Shown here one piece after another: positions 49,691 to 60,895 of a stretch of DNA of 64,000 nt. A program made the translations under genes and the position numbers. The notes under the pieces were generated by a model, which saw only the letters and a program-made list of their open reading frames with translations, did not search any database and had not been told where the DNA came from. The stretch's first letter is position 1. The number at the start of each line of letters is the position of its first letter. Source of the DNA: Falciphora oryzae (Eukaryota; Ascomycota; Sordariomycetes; Magnaporthales; Magnaporthaceae); NCBI GenBank assembly GCA_000733355.1, contig JNVV01000013.1:655323-719322 (forward strand). Direction: 5' to 3'.

Positions 49691-51132
49691 CCAAGGGCCA
49701 GACACTAGGCGAAGACTGATGACCGTCTTCAGCCCTTGTAAAGATAGTTAATCAGTATCTATTTATGAGCAATACCAACCTTAATTCGTTACAAAGGTCC
49801 CCGGTCTCGGCATTGTGTGTCGTCTTTCACTCCGTCAGTCGGGTCGCCAAGCCGACGACCTAGACAAGACAACATTACCCTCACCGATATCCTTTCAGCG
49901 TCCAAGCACCTCAGGAGGCGTCTCCTGGCCTTTACGAAAGACCGAGCATTTTGCTGGCATAGCACGCTTTTTTTTTTCTTTTTCTTGCTCAACCCCGAAG
50001 CTATACATGGACAACAGTCGGCGTCCACCAAGTCTCGGGCGCTTGCTTTGTGCACGTGCATAGGACCATGTCGACGACGGCGCGGTGCTAAGCCCTGTTT
50101 GTGGCTTGCGCGCCGCCACCGCCGTTAGCACCGAGGCGGGGGACCCTGACGAGGCTACGGGGAACAGTCCGAGTCGACCAGCGGCAACTTCCACTCTGTT
50201 CTTACAGCTTCTGTTACGACCTCCAAACTTTGACACCAAGACATAATAATAGCAAACCATCACTATCAGGTAACTTCAATGGCGAGCTGAAACTACCTTG
50301 ATTCTTCCTACTGCCGGCTGATACGGATATTCTGCAGTGTAGTTGCACGTAGATCCGTCATGCCGCGGTTCCTTCGTCACGTTTACAAATGTCACCGTAA
50401 CAAACAGGCGCCGCTCAACGCTTGTCTGGTTGCAAACACTCTGCCGGGTCTTGGATATGCAAGCAAAGTCCTTGCCGAGGTGTGCTGCTAACAAGGCGTT
50501 GCGGGCGGACGCCCAAACATGAAAGCGACTCAGCCAGCCACAGCAACTACAAGTATTTTTGATCCCTGCCGCAATTGCCGGTTGGTTGAATACGGCCGGT
50601 GTGCACTCTCGGCGTGATTCTTACTCGTGTGCATTCGATAGCTACTGTAGTAATTCCGCCAGCTCATTCCCTCATTTGGATCTTCGGTCTTGGATGGTAA
50701 GCATGCCAAGGCGCACCGGCCTGCACCTTGGAATTGCTACATGCAGGGGAGCCTCGCCCCATGCTGGGAAACCCTGTTGAGATCAGTGATGGTGGGGACA
50801 GAGTTTTTGTGTGTCGGAGCCTGCCGAAGATCTGGGAGGCTCGAGCGTAGGTGGATCGATGACTCGCTCGCTCCAAGGTCCAGGCGGATTTTGTGACCGC
50901 GCCTTGGCTGTGCGTGCGGATCCTGCTTGGCCGCCCCTCAATATCGGTACAGGGTGATATACCGTGTTTGCATCACGAGTTGGTTCCTCTAGACGCCCAG
51001 GTGCATACTAGGTAAGACGGCAATGAATCAGGAGTCACTGAGAATTTCACAAGTGACAACCTTGCATAATGATATCTAGATTGCCTGGAACGACGTGCTC
51101 CCGCTCCGGCACCCTTGTCCCGTGACTCTAGT
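49691..51132. other. Intergenic spacer
   Basis: About 1.4 kb between convergent genes; no supported gene seen. Confidence 0.5.
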
Positions 51133-53316
51133 TCATCCCGGAAGCCCACCGCGTGCCATCTTGCGAGCCCGTTGATCTCGCCGGTTGTGGTTGGCCCGGG
51201 AGCTCTTGTTCGCCTCCTTGCGCCTCCTGGCCTGCTCCGTCTCCTTTTCGCCCGTCGGGCCGGCGACGTTGCCGCCTCCGCGACCGCCGCCGCCTCTTCC
51301 ACGACCGCGGCCCCTGCCACGGCCGCCACCGCCACGGAACGAAGAGCCGCCGCCGCCGCCCTCCGAGTCCTCCGCACCGGAACCGGCGGGGCTCGCGCGC
51401 CACGCCGTCGACTCCAGCTCCGTCTGCGCTCCCGTAAAGGCATACCTCGCCTCGAGCTTGCGTTGTTGCTTGGGGTCCCTCGAGAACATCAGGCCCCAGC
51501 CCTCGACGGCCTCGTCCGTCATGCCTGTCTCCATGCGGAGCCTGGCCCTGGCGGGCCCCTTCCTCGCCGCGGGTTCCCTCGCGAAAGTGGCCGGATCCGT
51601 CTTCCAGGCCTTGTAGAGGGCCTCCTCGTTGGCGCCACCAATGTCATCCTCGGCCCCGCCCGCCGCGTCCACGGTCCCGCCGACGTCCTCGGCATCATAT
51701 GTATCGTCGCGTTCGTCGTCGTCTAGGTCGAAGGTGGCGAGGGCCGACAGGATGGCGGCCTTGTTGGGGGCTCCTGACCGGTCCCTGAGGATGTCGTCGG
51801 CGGTACGTCCTGGATTTTGTTTTCCCAGGTGAAGTTTGGTCGTATCTACGGTCAAGCTATCCAGCTCGTCGTTGTCGAAAATGTTGTGCCGAGTCGGTAC
51901 ATGAGCCGGCCTGAGCGGGGGCGTTGACCTTGGAGCGATTGGCTTGGTAATAAATGGCTGCCGATGTCCAGTATTTGATGCGCTTCGAGAGAGAAACACT
52001 CAGGTCAGCATGGCGATACACAAGTTGGTCGGAGGCGGACGGAGCCGATACACAGCGGGATACGCGTGAACTTACAGCTCTTCGCTCCGATCGGCGCTCT
52101 GTAGGTGATCGGGTAGCGAGTCGTCTAGTAAGTGGGCAACCACCTGCTCCTGGTCCTCGCCGTACTCGTCCAAGAGCTTGGCGATAAAGGCGGAGCCGAG
52201 GTCGGGGAACAGGTCCTGCACCTGGGTGATTTGCTGCATGCGATGGATGTGCATCTCGTTCGAGGGCACGCCGAGGTCCACCGCGACTCCCTTGCCCTTA
52301 TCGACCCTCTTCCGCATCAGCCGCCGCGCCGGCTGCCTCAGGCCGACGCCGGGCTTCCTGAAAGCGGCAAGCTCCTTGATCACGGCCTTGGCCCGGCTAG
52401 CAGCGGGCGCCGACTCGTTCTTCCCGAGCTGGCGCTCCAGGTGTCCGACAAGCGGCGTGGAGGTCACAAGCTCAGCCACGAGCGAGTCGTCGGCAGTGGT
52501 CGGGCCGGCGCGATGCGTATCCGCAGCCGCCTTGAGCGCGTATAGCTGGTCCGTCAGAGGGTTATAGCTGCCGTTTGAACCTGCCGCCGGCCCAGACCCC
52601 TGGTCGGCCAGGCCAACGACACACAAGTACGTGGTGGCAACGAGGACACGGCGCAGAGGCGGGTTCGTGGGGCGGAAGCACGAAATGAGCCCGTCGAGGA
52701 AGTCGCTCCCAGCCAGGAAGAAGACACCGGCAGGCGGGAAGCGGGCGAGGAGGAAGTTGAGCCTGTCGAGCCTGCCCTCAAGCTCGCGGAGCTTCTGGGG
52801 CGGGTTGGCGAGCCCTGCATCTAGGTCCTGGATGAGGGACTTCTTGAGGGCTGCAAGGGACGCATCGAGCGCGGTACGGTGGGCCGCCGGGAGGGTGACA
52901 AGCAGGTCCACCACGAGACCTTTGCTGTGCACGCGGCAGAGATCTGCAAAGAACTCCCACCGCAGGAGCGGCTGGACCGCAGGGGGAACGTTCTTGGCTG
53001 TGACGGGGTAGAGCAGTATGCGCTTAGTGAGGTCGAAGACGACACTGCGCAGGGGCAACTGCACACCGGTAGCCGCGCCGAGGATGGCGGGGCCGGCAGA
53101 CGCGACCTCTTCCGAGAACGCGGAGAGGAAGACAGGGATAGAGTCGTCGGCGAGCGAGCGCTTGGCGAACTCGGCGTCCGGGAGGGCCAGGTGTGCCTCA
53201 GCAAGCGAGGCCCATGCCGCCGTGCAGGCGGACCACTCGTCCGGCTGTACCTGCGCCCGCAGCTCCGCCGTCAGAAAGGGCGCAAAGGGCGGGAGGGTTG
53301 ATGTCGGCGAGGCCAT
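51133..53316 (-). CDS. cue3: Cue3 / ASCC2 homolog (ribosome-quality-control trigger subunit)
   Basis: 696 residues from exons 53316-52076 and 51982-51133 (donor GTAAGT, joined as RSEELASNTGHRQPF). The N-terminal 300 residues resemble the helical ASCC2 region (AELRAQVQPDEWSACTAAW, RFPPAGVFFLAGSDFLDGLI). A CUE ubiquitin-binding domain is at about residues 360-400 (QQITQVQDLFPDLGSAFIAK, VVAHLLDD). The second exon has the Cue3-like RHNIFDNDELDSL and THKLHLGK-type segment, then an RG/GGRG-rich stretch and a basic C-terminus. In yeast and human this protein joins the Slh1/ASCC3 helicase and acts on collided ribosomes carrying K63-linked ubiquitin. The ATG at 53316 is the first in frame. It is divergent from the uS10 gene. 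Confidence 0.86.
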
Positions 53317-53923
53317 TTCCGAGTTGTGGTTGGTGGTTGAGACCACGCGAGAGATGTTGATATCCAGCTTATGGCTCTGGCTCTCGCGGACGAAGTTGGT
53401 GCCCCTCTTTTGATATTTGCTGGCCTTCGGGATCTGCGTTGCTGTCACGACTCGGGGCCCTTGAGTGAAGAAAGACAAACGATAGATAAAAGAGACAACG
53501 GCACGCCTGGCCTATTCTGCATCGCTGCTACTTCTTATAAGTCGCCCTTCCGTTGGAGATTGCTCCAAGCGGGCTGCGAATGTCGCCGAGCCATGAGGCA
53601 GCTCCCTCTTCCTCTGCAGCGCCGCGGCTCGCCGCTTGAGTCAGCGAGCCACTCACAATGAACTCATCGCGAGCTAGATAGCGCTAGTCCCAATCGGGCG
53701 CTAGCGCGATTTGCAGAGGAATCTCCGCTGAGCCCTACCCGCCCCGCGCAAAAAGTTCGCCCACAATTTTGGCGACAGGTCCTTTTTTTGTCGGTGCTTG
53801 ACCTCCTCCACCCAAAAAAAGACATATCGTCAACCCCTTTTCGCGACCATTCCCATCACTTTGCCGAGACAGAAACAGTCCGAGTCGTGGGAAAACATTC
53901 GCGAACCTCAAAAAACAGTCAAG
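53317..53923. promoter_or_regulatory. Shared divergent promoter of cue3 and rps20
   Basis: The 607 bases between two start codons that face away from each other. Pyrimidine/A-rich leader sequence precedes the uS10 start. No clear TATA box on either side. Confidence 0.6.
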
Positions 53924-54373
53924 ATGTCGTACAACAAGGACAAGGACGTCGGCGGCGAGGCGCCCGTACGTTGCCCTCCTCATGGTTCTTCTCCGTCACA
54001 GGCCGTGGCCACCCACAGCGCGCATATTTGCTAACCATTAACTCTTACTTCTCCCCGCCTACAGAAGACGCACAAGATCCGCATCACCCTCACCTCGCGC
54101 AAGGTCCAGTCGCTCGAGAAGGTCTGCACCGAGCTCATCGAGCGCGCCAAGTCCAAGGACTTGCGCGTCAAGGGCCCCGTCCGCCTGCCCACCAAGACCC
54201 TCAAGGTCACCACCCGCAAGACCCCCTGCGGTGAGGGCTCCAAGACCTGGGACTGCTTTGAGATGAGGATCCACAAGCGCCTCATCGACCTGAACGCCCC
54301 CACCGAGATCGTCAAGCAGATCATCGTTAACATCGAGGCTGGCGTCGAGGTCGAGGTCACCATTGCCGCCTAA
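53924..54373 (+). CDS. rps20: Cytosolic 40S ribosomal protein uS10
   Basis: 116 residues from exons 53924-53965 and 54065-54373 (donor GTACGT). The sequence matches eukaryotic uS10/Rps20 closely: [54 protein letters not shown] and [14 protein letters not shown]. It is a component of the small-subunit head near the mRNA entry side. The short first exon encodes the flexible N-terminal tail [14 protein letters not shown], with Lys5 and Lys7 spaced like the N-terminal lysines ubiquitinated by Hel2/ZNF598 in yeast. The full family length is present. The intron right after codon 14 is typical of ribosomal protein genes. Confidence 0.97.
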
Positions 54374-54897
54374 ACGGGCGGGTAATCGTGTGGCTCTGGC
54401 ATGGAATGGGACAGTGTGACGACACGGTGACGGACGGGCCTGGATCTAGCCGGCAGCCAAGAGAGTGTGCTCCGAGAGGGCCTTGAACTATCTTGGGACG
54501 CCCCGGTAGCTAGATCTCCGATGTTCGTCGTCAGTCATGAACGTCAAATCCAAATGAACGTTGTTACGACAAAGGTTTTGTGCATGAGCGATCCAGTGCT
54601 CGATCTCCGCTGCGGCGGCAACGCTTCGTGAATGTACCTATTTGCCTCGCCGTGGCTCCGCCTACTGCCTTGTCTTATGCCCGCTGAAACCTGGTGCTCT
54701 GCACCAAAACTAATGCAGAGATAACATGATAAACTATGGAAAATGGCATCAAAGGCCGTGAGCCGCTTTTGATCCCAGGCCGAATAAATACTTTGGCGCT
54801 GTTGTACGACAGAAAGAGAATCCCAAACACCACCAGCCCTCCGATATCATGTAACAATAATGGAAAAAGACAGGAGTGCCAACAGGGTGCCAGTCGT
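54374..54897. other. Spacer between uS10 and Nup42 3' ends
   Basis: Convergent 3' flanks, no gene seen. Confidence 0.5.
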
Positions 54898-57037
54898 TCA
54901 AAAGTCCCAAGTGCACCACTCCCTAAGCGGAGGCACCTCGGGCATAATGCCGCCCTGGAATTTCCCCGTGTTGACAAAGACCTCATACGCAGCCTTGGTT
55001 GCAGCTTCGTAAGCCTCCGGTGGCGCCTCCGTATCCTTGTAGTACGCGGGGGCGCCGTCAGGGTTCCAGATGCGCGTGACAGAGCCGTCAAAGGCGCGCG
55101 TGACCGGGAATGCCTTGGTTGCAGAGCTCCCCTCTCGCGGGGTCTGCATGCTGACCGACTTGCCCTTGAAGGTGGCGACTGTGCCGTCCGGGTTTTTGGT
55201 GATGTAGCTCGAGGCCGGTGGATGCTGTCGCGTGGCATTGGGCGCGTAGGGTCCAGAGCCTGCGGCGGCGGGAGCACCTGCTGGCTGCTGTTGAGGGACG
55301 GCGCCGGCGGGGGCGCCAAAGGGATGATTGGCCTGGGCGGGCTGGCCAAATGGATTTGCTGGCGCCGCCGGTTGCCCGAACGGGTTGTTGGGTGCAGTTT
55401 GGGCCGGGGGTTGACCAAATCCTGTCGTAGGGGGGAGGGTTGGGGTGGCTCCCGACATCTGGACTGACTGGTCCACCGCCGGCGCAGGGGCTCCAAATGG
55501 AGTTGGTGCTTGCGTCTGCGTCTGACCAAATGGGCTGGGGGCCGCGGCTTGACCGAACGGGCTGGGCTTCTGGCCCAGAACCGAAGGCTGCCCGAAACTA
55601 CCTCCACCACCGAGCGTCGAGGGCTGCCCGAAAGCGCTTCCGCCTGGGTTTGTTGATGCCGCTGCTGCCCCGAAAGGACTGGGGCTGTTGGTCTGTGCCG
55701 GTTGGCCAAAAGGACTTGGGGTAGCGGTACCACCAAACGGGCTTGGGCCAGCGGCGGCAGATCCGAACGGACTCGGCTTCTGGCCAAGCGTGGACGGCTG
55801 GCCGAACCCGCCCGGGGCGGCGCCACCCATCGGTGTAGATTGCCCGAATGCAGGCGCTGCCGGCTGCCCAAAGGCCGGCTGGCCAAACCCGCCCGCTGGT
55901 TTTGAGGGCTGACCAAACGCGCTTGTGGGCTGCGCACTCTGGCCGAACGCAGGCGTGCCAAACGCGCTGGGCTTCTGACCCAAGGCTGACGGCTGGCCGA
56001 ACCCACCAGCAGCGGGCTGTGCTGCTTGCCCAAAAGCCGGGGCCCCAAATGCGCTGGTCTTCTGGCCCAGGGTCGACGGTTGACCAAACCCACCGCCGCC
56101 GGCCGCGGGCGCGGCTGACGACGCACCGAACCCGCCGGCTGAAGGTGCGCCGAACCCAGTCGTCGGCTGGCCGAATGGGTTGGACTGTTGCTGCTGCCGC
56201 CCGACGGCGAAGGCGCCATTCGTGTTGTTCTGCACCAAGCTCAAGCGGTTCGGGTTCTTGTTCTGGGCGTCTAGTATGTATTGCATCGCGCCGTCGAGGT
56301 TGCTCAGCGCGTTTTGGATCTGGCTGTCGGCTTCCCTATAAACGCTTTCGATCTGGGAGAGCTATAAAGCGAGAACCAATATCGGGGTTAGCGGGAAGCG
56401 CAACAAAGGTCTGCTTGCCATAGGTTGGAGTCTTGACGGGGACATAAGATGTGCCATACCGCTGCTTGGGGGTTCCCCATCGCCAGCCCCTCCTCGTACA
56501 TGAGCCGGGTCTCCTCAAAACTCTGTTCGCGCGGGAAACCGCCGAAGAGCTGTTCTGGAGCGTCACGGCCGGGGCCGTATGCGGATAGGATCCATTGTGG
56601 CCGGTCCGTCGTCAGGTCGATCTGGATGGTGTCCTTGCTCAGGGAGAACGGGATGTCTGGATCGGGTTGTTAGGACGGGGCCGGGCAGGCGCTGCGCGGA
56701 TGAGGCGTGGCTGTCTTGGATACTGAATGAGATTATCGGCGCAGAACACCAAGCGGTGCCAATGGCACGTCTGCCACCTTTCCCTTGACGCACCTTTGTT
56801 CCGGTTGTTGTTGTTGTTGTTGTTGTTGTTGAAGCCGCCAGTTCCACCTCCGCCGCCAAAGGCTCCGAAGCGGTTGTTGTTGGGATTCGGGTGCTCGAAT
56901 TTGCAAGAGTCTGCCGCCCGGTGATCAGTAACTCGATCTGCTCGCCGGCCTCGTCATCGGTCTCTGAGGGGTCTGCTTGGGGAACACGTACTGCCGTACC
57001 GACAGTTGCCCTGCTGGAAAAACCTGCAAATGGCCAT
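54898..57037 (-). CDS. nup42: CCCH zinc-finger FG nucleoporin, Nup42-like
   Basis: 607 residues from exons 57037-56992, 56910-56794, 56656-56460 and 56361-54898. The first intron splits a CCCH finger (CRFFQQGNC then RYGNSCKFEHP), giving Cys4, Cys12, Cys18 and His22. A run of nine Asn follows, then a conserved segment (GGFPREQSFEETRLMYEEG) and helix (LSQIESVYREADSQIQNAL). Next comes a long domain of GFG, AFG and PFG repeats, with a recurring GQKPSPFG unit (about residues 160-440). The C-terminus (KAAYEVFVNTGKFQGG, PLREWCTWDF) resembles the Gle1-binding end of Nup42/Rip1. It probably acts at the cytoplasmic face of the nuclear pore in mRNA export. All four zinc ligands are present. Confidence 0.88.
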
Positions 57038-57669
57038 CGTGGGCGGCGGGCCCTGGTTCGGGTGCGCCGCAGCAGCAGACGTCGGCGAGAGATACGAACG
57101 ACCGTCGTTGATGGAGGCGTGGAAAGGCCAATTGTGGGCGCTATATCAGGCGCCGACGGTTGCCCTGCGTCAGTGGTGTGTGCCGGTGCCGGGCGGTTGG
57201 GTATCCTGGGCCTGGTTACTCGTGGGCCAAGCGCACGTTGGGCTGCTGCCGCGCCGCGTTTCGTCGCAACAAAGCATGGGCAACGGCGTTGGGACCCACC
57301 TGCAGAGCCACAACCAATCCAGTCGAGCCAATGCGCGATACGCATTGATCATGAAGGAGCCTTGTGTTGCTCTGCGCCCCACTCTTTTCTGTTCACCGTC
57401 TGTCTGCCCGTGATCGGAGCCAAAGCTTCATCATGCCTTGGTCGCGGCGACAACACGGAGTGCAGTGCGAATTATTTTTATGCTACGCCACGCATTACTG
57501 TCTATCACTCTCTTCGCGCTTGATTGATGAAGCAGAAGTCTGCCATTCTTTCATATTATATACACTCCACGTGGTGTGGATTAAATCATGATTTGGCTTA
57601 TCCCTGTCAACCAAAATAACACTCTTACATGCTCAAAGAGCGATACCAACACCCCAGAGCCGCCGGGCC
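57038..57669. other. Spacer between GH5 and Nup42 genes
   Basis: Both flanking genes are on the minus strand. It holds the GH5 3' flank and the Nup42 promoter; no gene seen. Confidence 0.5.
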
Positions 57670-59033
57670 TTACTGGGCCAGCGTCCCCCTGATCTGTGGG
57701 ATCAGCTGGTTCCGGACGTACGACGGGCTGCGCCAGTCGGACCAGTCGTGGTTCAGCACGCCCCAGCCCTCGTCGTAGTCCTGGATGCCCTCGCGGGTGT
57801 AGTAGCTGCCGACAATGACCCAGATGAAGAAGCCGGCCTTGTTGGCGGCGGTGAACTGCGCGATGCAGCTGGCGTAGACGCGCTGCCACGTCGTCGCGTC
57901 CATGGGGAACCCGTACTCGGTCAGCAGGACCGGGAACTTGTTGACGGCCGAGTCGCTGTGCGCCTCGAACCCGTTGTTGTAGAGGTTGTTCTGCAGCGCC
58001 GAGCAGCTGCCCTGGTTGTTCTCGTAGTTGTGGATCTCCAGCACCAGCTTGTTCTCGAAGCCGGCGAAGTCGCTCCACGCGAAGCGCGTCTGGCCCGGCG
58101 AGAGCGCCTGGCCGCGCACGATGGGCGTCACGAAGGTGTCGTAGTTGAGCCCGGAGATGAAGATCAGAAGGCTCGGGTTGGCCTTGTTGATGGCAGCAGC
58201 GCCCTCCTTGACGTACTTGTACAGCGTCTCCCAGTTGTAGTTAGACTTGGCAGGGCCCGACGACGGCTCGCGGGGCTCGTTGCGCAGAGCCGAGCTCATC
58301 AGCGCGGGCCAGGCCTTGCCGTGAGCTGCCATGTACGCCAGGCCGCGAGTCCAGTTGCCGGGGTGGAAGTCGAGGTCGCCCCAGAAGGCATTGTTGTCGG
58401 CAGCTCCGCAGCACCACTTGCCCCTGGAGATGTGGTTGTCGAGGTGGACGTAGATCTGCTGCTTGGCGCACTCGGCAGCAACAGCATCGAAGACCTTCAT
58501 TTTGTAAAGAAGAAGAGCATGTCAGAATCCCGTGTTCTGGCTGCTTGCCCAAGGTACTATTGGGCACTTACCTGCAGACGAGTCGACTTGGCAGTGAACT
58601 GCGGGTTTTGGGACAGGAACTGCGCCAGCAGGCGGGTGCCATTGGCCTGGCCGAGCCCCTGGACGAAGGCCTTGTCGAGCGGGATGTCGACGCCGCCGTT
58701 GTCGTAGATCTCGTCGATCATTTGAATGGCATAGGTCAGGCGGATGGCATTGAAGCCGACGCTCTTGAGCTTGGACACGACAAACTCGATGCTTTGGTAC
58801 TGCAGACCCTCGGGGATCATGACCTCGCCGTGGCCGGGCCAGTTGCCGCCGGCGTACGTGACGGTGTTGCCCGACGCGTCCTTCATCCACCGGCCCTCGG
58901 TGTGCAGCGGGCCGTTGGGCCACGCCGCGGCCCCCTGCCGCTGGACGAGCTCAGACGCCGGGGCGGCCGAGGCCACGCCGGCGAGGAGGGCGGTCGCCGC
59001 CGCCAGTACGGAGCTGAAACCGAATCTGACCAT
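57670..59033 (-). CDS. Secreted GH5 glycosidase (endoglucanase/mannanase-type)
   Basis: 428 residues from exons 59033-58572 and 58494-57670 (donor GTAAGT, joined as RLQVFDAVAAECAK). The signal peptide is about residues 1-23 (MVRFGFSSVLAAATALLAGV). Family 5 landmarks are GFNAIRLTYAIQMID, HLDNHISRGKWCC, the acid/base Glu227 in SALRNEPREP and the nucleophile Glu347 in LLTEYGFPMD; the C-terminus has GFFIWVIVGSYY. Both catalytic Glu are present. It probably cleaves a beta-linked glucan or mannan outside the cell; the subfamily is not assigned. No CBM1 is seen. The start has a TATA-like box about 100 bases upstream. Confidence 0.92.
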
Positions 59034-59127
59034 TGCGCTGGTTGATTGACTAGGCAGGTGTCACGAGAAGCTCGCGATAGCCAGGGAAGGACCAGGGACG
59101 AGCCTAGGGAAAAAGCCATGACGGCGG

Positions 59128-59137
59128 CTATTATATG
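59128..59137 (-). promoter_or_regulatory. TATA-like element of the GH5 gene
   Basis: CATATAATAG on the minus strand about 95-105 bases upstream of the start codon. Confidence 0.4.
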
Positions 59138-60038
59138 AAACCGCGGCGACACCCACCGCTCCGCCGCGGCGAGCCCTTCAAGCCGCGGCACGCGTCGTCA
59201 TTGGAGCGCAAGTAAATCAAGGACCCGTACGGCCCTCTTCCTGGTGTGGAGGAAGCAAAGCGGGGAGGGAGGCTTGGGTCGCACACTGGTCTTCTCCAGG
59301 CTTCCCCCGGCTCCGAGATCCCCACGGCTGGGCTCGCGCGCGAGTCGACTGAGCGGGCGAGTCGGCTTGTCTCCTGCCGTTTCCGGCCACCGTTGTCGGT
59401 ACTTCTTCTCTGGGGTGCCGGCTTTCAAGCGAGGCGGCCTGGGTGTCAGTCATGTGGTGCGAGGGAAATGACGGCTGTTCCTGGATGTGACCCCTGGCTT
59501 CTGGGCGACGTTGCGCCCTCGTCCCCGCATGAGGCGCATCAACTGCTCCGCTTTCATTCTTACCCCCACAGTGGCGACTGTCCCCTACGGACGGAGCCGC
59601 TGAAGTTCCGCTCGACAGCCCTTGATTCTGCGCTGCGCCTTGGGCGGCTTTTCTCGGTTGCATGCAAGACGCCGCTGACGTCTGGGTTGCCGAGCTCTAC
59701 CTCTGGCCATCCCCCGCACGCCGCGTGTGCCTCGACATATCAATGTGCTAGGGTGATAAGCACGTGTCGAGCCGGTCAATTGGCAGCCTCTATGTTTTCC
59801 AAAGGAGCCATTCCATTTATCCGTTGGGTTGGGCGCCAATGGGGTGTCATACTGATACGACGTATCCATGGTGGCACTCCGCACTCACGGGCTTCTCGCT
59901 CAGGCACGCTGTCACGAGTCAACTTGTCTAGTAGTCAATTTGGCCGACAATGCGACCCAGTTGAGCAGACCCGCGCCACTGCAACACCGTCACCGAGCTC
60001 CATGACCCCATACTCGGCATGCTTCTATTGACCCTTTC

Positions 60039-60089
60039 GCGCGTGGCCCTTCAGCGCGTGGCCCTTCAGCGCGTGGCCCTTCAGCGCGT
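60039..60089. repeat. 15-bp tandem repeat, 3.4 copies
   Basis: Unit GCGCGTGGCCCTTCA repeated perfectly at 60039, 60054 and 60069, plus a six-base partial copy. Confidence 0.95.
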
Positions 60090-60753
60090 CCCACGCCCCG
60101 CCAAAGGGGCGTGGGGTGTTGGAGGTGCCGGCGAGCTGGTCCGGTTCGGAAGGGAAAGAAGACAAAATTGTAGAAGATCAAGAGGCTGCTCCGGCGCCTG
60201 CGCCGGCCGTCCGCTCCTCCGGAGCCGCAGTTGCTTTCCAAACGTGATATTCATCACGGTGCTCTAAAGCTCCCAAGATGCCTTGCTTTACGGTTCTCAT
60301 CAATCATGCTACATTCTCGAACCCTCTCCTGGGTTTGCCTCCAACTCCCTCCATGGACCACTACTTTCGGGGTACATTTTTTTTTTTTTTTTTTTTGATA
60401 CAGAACTAAACGTCACTAGAATGAACATTCAAGAGAGGATCGATTAATCTTGAATCTTGAGTGCGAGTGCTTGAGCTATGCTTTCAACACCATCCCCAAA
60501 AGACCAACGAGAAGAGAGGGAAAAAAAAAAAAAAAAGAAAAAAAAAGCTTGGCACCAGAAACCGAGCCCCTCGGACTGTGGCCATTTAGCTGCCACCAGT
60601 CTCCTGATTTAGGGATACATGGTGTCGTCGTTAGAATATGTCCCCGGAAAGCCTTCAGAATAATGGCGGAATGTCTCCGAGAAGTTCCCGAGAAGGCCCC
60701 CTGCGATATGGCTGAAGAGTCGCCGTCGCCCATTCGCGTCGCAAGAGACAGCA

Positions 60754-60761
60754 TATAAATA
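60754..60761 (+). promoter_or_regulatory. TATA box of the GST-like gene
   Basis: TATAAATA 135-142 bases upstream of the chosen start codon, supporting transcription starting before the start at 60896. An in-frame ATG at 60761 overlaps the box and is therefore unlikely to be used. Confidence 0.6.
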
Positions 60762-60895
60762 TGAGCGACGACAGGATGTTGTCTCCTGGAGTTCGCGTCT
60801 ACATCCATGATCGTGATACAGCTCTCACTGAACATCAATCCACGGAGCATCAAAACATCCAGATCAACAATCAGAAGACAACTCGCAGAAACACA

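Larger units (their letters stand above)
59034..60895. other. Spacer between divergent GH5 and GST genes
   Basis: About 1.9 kb, no supported gene. It contains a TATA-like element for GH5 (59128-59137), a 15-bp tandem repeat (60039-60089), a T run at 60377-60396, an A run at 60521-60536 and the GST TATA box at 60754-60761. Confidence 0.5.

Noticed and set aside
59246..60031. 261-residue open frame on the plus strand
   Set aside because: Starts at GTG, has no family resemblance and is in the promoter region between GH5 and GST.
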